This document shows positions 1-4,540 of a stretch of 5,432 nt of DNA, in pieces. Position 1 is the first letter of the stretch. The number at the start of each line of letters is the position of its first letter. The DNA is from Armatimonadota bacterium. Its GTDB lineage: Bacteria > Actinomycetota > Acidimicrobiia > Spongiisociales > UBA5794. The notes under the pieces were generated by a model. The model ran no database searches. It worked only from the letters and a program-made list of their open reading frames with translations, and was not told the origin of the DNA. The position numbers and the translations under genes were made by a program. The stretch covers positions 1 to 5,432 of the forward strand of contig QQUL01000246.1 in assembly GCA_008501565.1 (NCBI GenBank), given 5' to 3'.

Positions 1-368
1 ATACCCCGATCACGATGATCCATGCCACGTTGGCACCAGACTCCAGACTGCAACTGCCATGGCGTCAGGACTTCAACGCTCTGGCCTATGTCCTGAACGG
101 ACAGGGAACGGTGGGCCATCAACGGCGACCCATCGCAGCGGGTCAGCTTGCGCTCTATGGATCGGGGGAGACGCTCACCGTCACGGCTGACCCGAAGCAG
201 GAGTCCCGCAGCCCGTCGATGGACGTCTTGATCCTCGGGGGTCTACCCATTGGTGAGACCGTTGCTTGGATGGGACCATTTGTCATGAACACACATGCCG
301 AGCTTGCCCAGGCCTTCGATGATTTCCAGAGAGGCAAGCTTGGATCAATTCCGGCGGACGTGCTGTGA
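1..368 (+). CDS. Pirin family protein, C-terminal part (5' end outside window)
   Basis: This is the last ~121 residues of a pirin, an iron-binding bicupin protein. Some pirins have quercetinase activity and others act as regulatory partners, so the exact role here is open. The frame is open from base 3 (reading T-P-I-T before the first ATG at 15), so ATG 15 is internal and the gene enters from the left. Visible landmarks are a C-terminal cupin strand region (NALAYVLNGQGTVG) and the family's closing block: GGLPIGE, then GPFVMNT, then a helix AELAQAFDDFQRGKLG, ending IPADVL. The N-terminal cupin with the metal-binding histidines is outside the window, so catalytic competence cannot be judged. 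The TGA stop overlaps the GTG start of the acetyltransferase gene by 4 bases (GTGA), which implies translational coupling in one operon. The family call is firm. Confidence 0.9.
   Translation, partial: TPITMIHATLAPDSRLQLPWRQDFNALAYVLNGQGTVGHQRRPIAAGQLALYGSGETLTVTADPKQESRSPSMDVLILGGLPIGETVAWMGPFVMNTHAELAQAFDDFQRGKLGSIPADVL
353..358 (+). promoter_or_regulatory. Weak ribosome binding site for the acetyltransferase GTG start
   Basis: GGCGGA lies 6 bases before GTG 365, inside the end of the pirin gene. It is a partial anti-16S match. It supports the GTG start together with the GTGA stop/start overlap; coupling to pirin translation may matter more than the site itself. Confidence 0.4.
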
Positions 369-703
369 ACGACGAGACCGGAACCGTCCGGCCGGATCAA
401 ATCAAGGTTTACAACGATGTTGAACAGCATCGCTTTGTGATCGAAGTTGACGGCCAGGTGGCCGGGTTTGCTGTCTACCACATCCGAGGTGGGCGTCACC
501 TATTCGTCCACACCGAGATCGACCCGAGCTTCGGGAACCAGGGTCTTGGCTCGAAGCTGATCAAGACCGCCCTCGACGAGGTCGCCGCCGACGACGGCAC
601 CGTGGTGCCGTTGTGTCCCTTCGTCAGAGCATGGATCAAACGACACCCCGAGTACGACAGCCTCGTCGATCACGAGCTTCTTGCAACGATCGAGGGAGCC
701 TGA
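365..703 (+). CDS. Small GNAT-fold N-acetyltransferase, NATD1/Acetyltransf_CG type
   Basis: A 112-residue stand-alone domain of the short GCN5-related acetyltransferase family (Acetyltransf_CG, NATD1-like). Members are predicted to move acetyl from acetyl-CoA, but the substrate is unknown. Evidence in order: a strand pair HRFVIEVDGQVAGFAVY (residues 22-38); the acetyl-CoA loop FGNQGLGSKLI (56-66) after HTEIDPS; and the family's closing block PLCPFVRAWIKRHPEY (82-97), including Cys84. The length is normal for this family, which lacks the outer parts of larger GNATs. The GTG start is chosen because it overlaps the pirin stop by 4 bases and has a weak GGCGGA ribosome site at 353-358; no in-frame ATG gives a full domain. 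It is co-transcribed with, and probably translationally coupled to, pirin. Confidence 0.9.
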   Translation: MNDETGTVRPDQIKVYNDVEQHRFVIEVDGQVAGFAVYHIRGGRHLFVHTEIDPSFGNQGLGSKLIKTALDEVAADDGTVVPLCPFVRAWIKRHPEYDSLVDHELLATIEGA

Positions 704-719
704 TCCACGTCCGTGGATT
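702..719 (+). terminator. Hairpin after the acetyltransferase gene, possible terminator
   Basis: Bases 703-708 (ATCCAC) pair perfectly with 713-718 (GTGGAT) around a GTCC loop; a G-T wobble (702/719) extends the stem. It begins within the acetyltransferase stop codon TGA (701-703) and lies before the -10-like TATGGT at 732. This position suits separation of the pirin-acetyltransferase unit from the selenoprotein gene. There is no T-run after it, only TTCGGTT, so it is a weak or Rho-assisted terminator at best. Confidence 0.4.
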
Positions 720-731
720 CGGTTCGCAGCC

Positions 732-737
732 TATGGT
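732..737 (+). promoter_or_regulatory. -10-like TATGGT, leaderless spacing to selenoprotein ATG
   Basis: TATGGT fits the actinobacterial TANNNT -10 pattern. Six bases (GGAGTG) separate it from ATG 744, which puts the expected transcript start on the A of the ATG and makes a leaderless message likely. I see no clear -35 element. GGTGGAG at 735-741 could instead be read as a ribosome site, but it is only 2 bases from the ATG, too close for normal use. The metal ATPase gene has the same arrangement. Confidence 0.45.
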
Positions 738-743
738 GGAGTG

Positions 744-1421
744 ATGCAGCACGCGCCTGACTTCACCCTGCTTGACCAGGCCGGAGAGCCTTGGACACTC
801 TCGGATCAGCGTGGCCATGGCGTCGTACTTCTGTTCCTGCGCGGGGATTGGTGACCGTACTGCAACGGCCAGCTGGTCAGCGTGGCGCTCAGACACAACG
901 AGTACCTCGAAGCGGGAGCGGTTGTGGCCGCGATCGACGTCGACTCGCCGGGGCAGCATGCCGCGATGGTTGAGAAACTCAATCTGCCGTTCCCGATGCT
1001 GTCAGATCCCGATCGAACCCTCGCTGTTGGGCCGTATGGTCTCATGGATCTCGACGATCCACGGGGTCTGGCAATCCCGGCCACGATCGTGATCGACCCC
1101 AATGGTGCGGAGGTTTTGCGGCTCGTCAGTCGGGACTACGCCGATCGCTACCCGGAGGACGATGCACTCGCCGTGCTCCGCGATCTTGCACTGCCACCCG
1201 CGGGGCAGCCTGCCCCAAGTCAGGGAAATCCTGACCCGGGGCCACGGGCCATGCCGTTCGGTGACCTGCGAACCTACTTTCGAGGGGCGAAGTTCGGAGC
1301 CAAGGCAATGGGTCTCCGCTCCGGCGAAACCGATGAGGCAGATAGGTTCGGAGCACTGATGGATCAATACTCGACGGACGTCACCACGATGTATCGGATC
1401 ATCCGGGACTCCCGCGAGTAG
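744..1421 (+). CDS. Selenoprotein: AhpC/TSA-type thioredoxin-fold oxidoreductase with Sec37 (in-frame TGA)
   Basis: A 225-residue redoxin of the AhpC/TSA (peroxiredoxin-like) superfamily, likely reducing peroxides or disulfides in the cytosol; the substrate is not known. The frame runs from ATG 744 through one TGA (852-854, codon 37) to TAG 1419. Seen: APDFTLLDQAG (residues 4-14), the strand GVVLLFLRGDW (26-36), then TGA and PYCNGQL (38-44), so the active site reads U-P-Y-C with Cys40 as partner. The cis-Pro is in LAIPATIVID (Pro112). The thioredoxin fold ends near residue 149. A Pro/Gly-rich linker and a basic-aromatic tail (GDLRTYFRGAKFGAKAMGLR) follow, to residue 225. Family members have Cys at position 37 and no stop. 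The frame is intact on both sides and a SECIS-like hairpin follows the TGA, so selenocysteine is the best reading. GTG 741 is an alternative start. Starting at GTG 882 would give a 179-residue protein without the active site. The remaining alternative is a Cys-to-stop mutation or sequencing error. Confidence 0.87.
852..854 (+). other. UGA codon recoded as selenocysteine (Sec37)
   Basis: TGA lies in frame between GDW and PYC. In cysteine-containing relatives this motif is RGDWCPYC or close to it, so the TGA replaces precisely the first, nucleophilic residue of the CxxC. TGA is also used as the normal stop of the pirin, acetyltransferase, ATPase and DsbA-like genes in this window, so genome-wide reassignment to another amino acid is not a workable explanation. 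Confidence 0.85.
868..886 (+). promoter_or_regulatory. Bacterial SECIS element (stem-loop with GGUC apical loop)
   Basis: Stem: 868-871 GCCA pairs with 883-886 UGGC; G882 is bulged; 872-874 GCU pairs with 879-881 AGC; the apical tetraloop 875-878 is GGUC. All seven pairs are Watson-Crick. The loop starts 20 bases after the TGA. The Escherichia coli fdhF SECIS has the same GGUC tetraloop on a short stem with a single bulged base, at closely similar distance (18 bases), and is bound by SelB. A difference is that the bulge here is a G on the 3' side, whereas fdhF has a U on the 5' side. The element is inside the coding sequence (residues 42-48), as bacterial SECIS elements are. It was found by manual pairing; no folding energy was computed. 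Confidence 0.78.
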
Positions 1422-1470
1422 CCGCAGCCATGAGCGCACGGATACGTTGAACGCCGACTGACGATGCGAT

Positions 1471-1538
1471 CACTTGGCACCTAGCACCATGGAACGAGCA
1501 CCATGGCACCCATCACGATGAAACCAGCACTTGGCACC
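1471..1538. repeat. Cluster of short direct repeats between convergent genes
   Basis: CACTTGGCACC occurs at 1471-1481 and again at 1528-1538. Between them AGCACCATGG occurs twice (1483-1492 and 1497-1506), 4 bases apart, and GGCACC recurs at 1505-1510. The cluster fills most of the 124-base gap between the ends of the selenoprotein gene and the ATPase gene. I see no strong hairpin with a T-run in it, so termination here is not evident. It could be a remnant of local duplication or a protein-binding region. Confidence 0.5.
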
Positions 1539-1545
1539 GGCACGG

Positions 1546-3465
1546 TCAGCCAGCCTGCGCCTCAGCCAGTTCCTTGGGCTTGGGGAGGGGATAGTCGTGA
1601 TAGTCGGCCATGGGTTTGCGTCGGGTGACGACCCGTGCGGCATTGAGAATCGCCAGTAGATCGATTGCCTCCTGGGCGATCGCCCCAACAATGGGTGTGA
1701 GCAGACCCATGACGGCAAGCACCATCCCGATCATCGACAGCCCGATACCGCCCAGGGCGCTCTGAAGGGCGATGCGACGCATCCGCTCCCCGATGTGGAA
1801 CAGTTCGTCCAGCCGTTCAAGGGACGAGTCGAGAACGACGGCACCGGCAGCCTCTGAGGTCACGTCGCTGCCTTGACCGAAGGCGATACCGACGTCGGCC
1901 GCTGCCATTGCGGGAGCATCGTTGATTCCGTCGCCGAGAAACAGGGTTGTGCTCGTCTTTCCGACTTCGCGGACGATCTCGAGTTTGTCCTCGGGCGACA
2001 TGCCGGCGTGCACGTCGGTGATCCCGACCTGGGCAGCGAGGTAAGCAACCTCGCTGGAACTGTCCCCCGAGATGAGCATGGTGTGGGTCACGCCGTGGCG
2101 GGGACCGAGGTGTTGGACGAACTCCCACGATCCGAGCCGTGGTTCGTCGCGGAATCGGAACGTGGCGGCGTAGCGGTCGTCGATGAGCACCACCGCTTCC
2201 ATCCCCGCCGACTTCTCCGGCATGTGGTGATCGTCCTGACCAATGACATCCAATGCCTTGGCGCGATTTGTGATCGTGACCTTGTGTCCGTCCACGGTGC
2301 CGACCAGGCCCTTGCCGGGTCGTTCCGAAACCGCCGCAACATCCGCGGTCGCCTCTTCACCAAGTTCTTCCTCTGCTGCGTCAACGACCGCCGAAGCGAG
2401 GGGGTGGCGCGAATAGTGTTCAAGGGCGGCAGAGAGTCGCAGCACTTGTGCCCGGTCGGCGTCGGGGGCAACGTGCATTTCGGTGACAGTGGGTCGTCCG
2501 TAGGTGAGGGTGCCCGTCTTGTCGAACATCACGGTCGTCGTGGTCGAAATGCGCTCGAGGACCATGGGATCCCTGATGATGATGCCGGAACGGGCCGACA
2601 GTGAGATGGCTCCCACGATCGCGACCGGAACTGCGATGAGGAGCGGGCAAGGTGTGGCGATGACCATGACGGCGAGGAATCGGGAGGGGTCGCCCGAAAC
2701 CACCCATCCCAGGATGCCCATGGCGAGAGCGAGAACCGTGTACCAGGCACCCAGGCGGTCGGCCATCCGCCGCATGTGAGGTCGATTCTCCTCAGCCTCG
2801 GCAAGGATTCCGACGATCTGTGCGTAGCGGGAGTCTGCGGCGGTCTTTGTGGCCTCCACCACCAAAGCGTCGTGGCCGTTCACGGCACCTGACAACACGG
2901 CCGATCCCACCGACTTGGTGATGACGTAGGGCTCGCCGGTGAGGAACGACTCGTCCATTGTGCCGTGACCCCTGACGACTTCGCCGTCCACCGGGCAGAG
3001 CTCGTGAGGGAACACCACCACATGGTCGCCGATTTCGATCTCTTCGACGGGGACGTCAACCGTCCGCTCCGTCCCATCGACCACACGGTGGGCCATGGTC
3101 GGCGCTCGCTTGGCGAGTGCTTCAAGGATCCGCGAAGCACGTGAGGTTGCCGCCTCTTCGAGGGCCTCCCCACCTGAGAGCATCAGCACGATGATCGCAG
3201 CGACAAGCCACTCACCGAGGAGAACAGCGGTGACTATGGCGATGGCAGCCAGTAGGTCAGCACCGGGTGTCCGAGCGATCAGATCCTTGGTGATCGACCA
3301 CACCAAGGGCACCCCACCCACGATCACGATCGCAACGAGGGGAGCGACCGAGACCCAGTAGGACGTGTCGAATGCCCCCAGAATCAGAGCGGCGGCGATG
3401 GCGACGATCGACCCGGCAGCGACCTTCCCTTCGCGCGATTCGAAAAAGAGACGGATGCGTTCCAT
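1546..3465 (-). CDS. Heavy-metal-translocating P1B-type ATPase with TPC motif
   Basis: A 639-residue membrane ATPase that pumps a transition metal out of the cytosol, powered by ATP. Membrane segments lie near residues 16-32, 37-56, 70-98 (two), 238-257, 262-285, 569-589 and 592-611. Actuator TGE is at 176-178, the phosphorylated Asp315 is in DKTGTLT, the P1B-specific His-Pro is at 354-355 (SRHPLA), and GDGIND is at 511-516. The transport helix carries TPCPLL (271-276) rather than CPC or SPC, and the last helix has QEAIDLLAILN with Asp602. The TPC motif is described for P1B-5 pumps such as Sinorhizobium Nia (nickel/iron). Here the N-terminal metal-binding domain and the C-terminal hemerythrin-like domain are both absent, so the metal remains unassigned. 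Length and motifs are complete. It is probably transcribed alone from a leaderless promoter, divergent from the SpoIIAA-like gene. Confidence 0.95.
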   Translation of the reverse strand: MERIRLFFESREGKVAAGSIVAIAAALILGAFDTSYWVSVAPLVAIVIVGGVPLVWSITKDLIARTPGADLLAAIAIVTAVLLGEWLVAAIIVLMLSGGEALEEAATSRASRILEALAKRAPTMAHRVVDGTERTVDVPVEEIEIGDHVVVFPHELCPVDGEVVRGHGTMDESFLTGEPYVITKSVGSAVLSGAVNGHDALVVEATKTAADSRYAQIVGILAEAEENRPHMRRMADRLGAWYTVLALAMGILGWVVSGDPSRFLAVMVIATPCPLLIAVPVAIVGAISLSARSGIIIRDPMVLERISTTTTVMFDKTGTLTYGRPTVTEMHVAPDADRAQVLRLSAALEHYSRHPLASAVVDAAEEELGEEATADVAAVSERPGKGLVGTVDGHKVTITNRAKALDVIGQDDHHMPEKSAGMEAVVLIDDRYAATFRFRDEPRLGSWEFVQHLGPRHGVTHTMLISGDSSSEVAYLAAQVGITDVHAGMSPEDKLEIVREVGKTSTTLFLGDGINDAPAMAAADVGIAFGQGSDVTSEAAGAVVLDSSLERLDELFHIGERMRRIALQSALGGIGLSMIGMVLAVMGLLTPIVGAIAQEAIDLLAILNAARVVTRRKPMADYHDYPLPKPKELAEAQAG

Positions 3466-3471
3466 GCCGCA

Positions 3472-3477
3472 AGGTTA
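3472..3477 (-). promoter_or_regulatory. -10-like TAACCT, leaderless spacing to ATPase ATG
   Basis: On the minus strand TAACCT (TANNNT) is followed by exactly six bases (TGCGGC) and then the ATPase ATG, so transcription should begin at or next to the start codon. No ribosome site precedes the ATG, which agrees with a leaderless message. I see no convincing -35. No obvious metal-regulator palindrome is visible in this gap. Confidence 0.45.
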
Positions 3478-3553
3478 GGCCATGGTCTTCGCACGACATT
3501 CGGCTCGGTCTGCAACGCACCTGTGCTCGGCTGGATTGCTTTGCTCCGGCGTG

Positions 3554-3559
3554 TAGGGT
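3554..3559 (+). promoter_or_regulatory. -10-like TAGGGT for the SpoIIAA-like gene
   Basis: TAGGGT fits TANNNT, with CTGGAT at 3531-3536 as a poor -35 candidate at 17-base spacing. It would yield a leader of about 25-30 bases that includes the ribosome site at 3577-3586. It forms a divergent pair with the ATPase promoter in the 126-base gap. Confidence 0.35.
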
Positions 3560-3576
3560 TTCAGCCGTGTTTCTCG

Positions 3577-3586
3577 AAGGGAGAGG
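3577..3586 (+). promoter_or_regulatory. Strong ribosome binding site fixing the start at 3592
   Basis: AAGGGAGAGG, five bases before ATG 3592, is a strong purine-rich match to the 16S tail. It decides the start codon: the same frame is open further upstream, to 3523, but nothing there has a comparable site. Confidence 0.75.
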
Positions 3587-3591
3587 TTCCG

Positions 3592-3954
3592 ATGATTGAG
3601 CCCATTGAAGGGTTGCCTTCCAACGTTGTTGGATTCAAGGCCAGTGGCCATGTCGACGCAGGCGACTACCAGTCCGTTCTCGATCCGGCGGTGAGCGCTG
3701 CGCTTGCATCGAACGACAAGGTCCGGTTCCTGTATGTGCTCGGGAGCGATTTCGAGGGCTACACCGGCGGCGCAATGTGGGAAGACACCAAGGTCGGTGT
3801 CGGACACTGGGCGCGTTGGGAGAAGATCGCTCTGGTGACCGACAACCGGCTCTACCACGACGCCGTCAAAGCATTCGCGTGGATGTTCCCCGGTGATCTG
3901 AAGGTCTACCCGCTCGCCGACCTGGATGCTGCCAAAGAGTGGGTCGCCAGCTAG
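3592..3954 (+). CDS. SpoIIAA-like (STAS-related) protein
   Basis: A 120-residue cytosolic protein of the SpoIIAA-like family (SpoIIAA_2), a STAS/CRAL-TRIO-like alpha/beta fold whose biochemical role is mostly unknown. The family pattern is visible along the whole length: a start like EGLPSNVVGFKASGHVDAGD (residues 6-25), DYQSVLDPAV (25-34), a core strand KVRFLYVLG followed by DFEGYTGGAMWEDTKVG (53-69), the block WARWEKIALVTDN (73-85), and an ending KVYPLADLDAAKEWV (104-118). The length equals the usual single-domain form and no membrane segment is seen. ATG 3592 follows a strong ribosome site. It is probably a single-gene unit with its own promoter. The lipoprotein gene starts 107 bases later with its own signals, so the two are not clearly an operon. 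The family call is good; no function is claimed. Confidence 0.87.
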   Translation: MIEPIEGLPSNVVGFKASGHVDAGDYQSVLDPAVSAALASNDKVRFLYVLGSDFEGYTGGAMWEDTKVGVGHWARWEKIALVTDNRLYHDAVKAFAWMFPGDLKVYPLADLDAAKEWVAS

Positions 3955-4031
3955 CGCCGACCCAGAGATGTCGCTCCTGTCACCAGCCAGCACGCGTTCA
4001 ACTATCTCGCGATTCGCAGTGGCTCATCGTG

Positions 4032-4037
4032 TAGGTT
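4032..4037 (+). promoter_or_regulatory. -10-like TAGGTT for the lipoprotein gene
   Basis: TAGGTT, matching TANNNT, lies 24 bases before the lipoprotein ATG and ahead of its ribosome site. No good -35 is seen at 16-18 bases. Its form resembles TAGGGT ahead of the SpoIIAA-like gene, which supports it slightly. Confidence 0.35.
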
Positions 4038-4050
4038 TGATCCAAGTCAC

Positions 4051-4056
4051 AAGGGG
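4051..4056 (+). promoter_or_regulatory. Ribosome binding site of the lipoprotein gene
   Basis: AAGGGG with five bases to ATG 4062. It selects this start, which gives a perfect lipoprotein signal peptide. The second ATG (4071) would remove the Lys-Arg pair of the signal's n-region. Confidence 0.65.
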
Positions 4057-4061
4057 CACAC

Positions 4062-4529
4062 ATGAAGAGAATGGCTGCGGTGATCGCGATTGCACTCTTG
4101 GCCACGGCCTGTGGTGGTACGGCAGATTCCGATGCTGAGCCATCATCCGATGGCGGAATCAGTTCGGGCCTCCCCGATCCGTGCACATTGGTGAACGCCG
4201 AGGTTCTTGACTCGTACTTCACCCAGGCAGTTGAACCTGAGCGGGGTTCGGTTGGACCCTTGGTCACCTGCCGGTGGGTGGATGACGACGCGGACAGCCT
4301 TCTGATCCAGGTCAGGGCCGGCACTGAGGTGCATCGTTTCGAGGACTGCGATCAGTGTTCGGATCTCACCTTCGCCGATGATGGCTTCGCATGGACCTCA
4401 CCGGCGCAATCGGGTGCCGACTTTGTCGTCGATGGGACGTGGCACTCGGTGACGACAACAGGAATGGGCGATGACCTCGACTCGATTGCGGCCCTCGCCG
4501 AGACGGTCTATGAGGTCGCGTACGGCTAG
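4062..4529 (+). CDS. Small secreted lipoprotein, DUF3558-like
   Basis: A 155-residue lipoprotein expected to be anchored outside the cytoplasmic membrane. The signal peptide has KR at 2-3, a hydrophobic core (MAAVIAIALLATA, residues 4-16) and the lipobox LATAC with lipid-carrying Cys17, followed by a flexible Gly/Ser/Asp-rich linker (18-38). The mature domain opens DPCTLVNAEVLDSYF (39-53), resembling actinobacterial DUF3558-type lipoproteins, which begin with a DPC-x-L-like block and later have a CRW-like motif; here CRW is at 70-72. Cys41 and Cys70 probably form a disulfide. A second pair, Cys96 and Cys99 (CDQC), could form another. It is strongly acidic. The role is unknown. The convergent thiol oxidoreductase gene ends 12 bases later but lacks an export signal, so it probably does not form these disulfides. 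The lipoprotein call is firm; the DUF assignment is moderate. Confidence 0.82.
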   Translation: MKRMAAVIAIALLATACGGTADSDAEPSSDGGISSGLPDPCTLVNAEVLDSYFTQAVEPERGSVGPLVTCRWVDDDADSLLIQVRAGTEVHRFEDCDQCSDLTFADDGFAWTSPAQSGADFVVDGTWHSVTTTGMGDDLDSIAALAETVYEVAYG

Positions 4530-4539
4530 ATCCGACGCG
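4517..4539. terminator. Inverted repeat at convergent gene ends, possible bidirectional terminator
   Basis: CGCGT (4517-4521) and CGG (4523-4525) pair with CCG (4532-4534) and ACGCG (4535-4539) around a CTAGAT loop, with A4522 bulged: eight base pairs, mostly G-C. It spans the lipoprotein stop (TAG 4527-4529 is in the loop) and ends one base before the DsbA-like stop (4541-4543). It is placed to serve both genes. No T-run follows on either strand, so intrinsic termination is uncertain. Confidence 0.45.
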
Positions 4540-4540
4540 G

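Noticed and set aside
852..854. TGA read as tryptophan or another standard amino acid (altered genetic code)
   Set aside because: Four other genes in this window use TGA as a stop at the expected family length.
882..1421. A 179-residue protein starting at GTG 882
   Set aside because: It begins in the middle of the thioredoxin fold and leaves the conserved APDFTL and GDW-x-PYC segments in the same frame unexplained. The GTG lies in the SECIS stem and has no good ribosome site.
744..1421. Pseudogene with a nonsense mutation
   Set aside because: No other lesion is seen in 225 codons, the stop falls exactly on the catalytic Cys and is TGA rather than TAG or TAA, and a GGUC hairpin sits at SECIS distance. 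A Cys codon (TGC/TGT) to TGA error remains possible but is less likely.
1470..1545. C-terminal extension or frameshifted tail of the ATPase reading through the repeat cluster
   Set aside because: The ATPase ends at a normal length with TGA. The other-frame peptide has no family similarity and follows from the DNA repeats.
1873..2604. 243-codon plus-strand open frame opposite the ATPase
   Set aside because: Antisense shadow of a complete, motif-verified ATPase gene; no recognisable domain or ribosome site.
3523..3591. Upstream extension of the SpoIIAA-like gene to 3523
   Set aside because: The extra 23 residues do not belong to the family, overlap the promoter-like TAGGGT, and the strong ribosome site points to ATG 3592.
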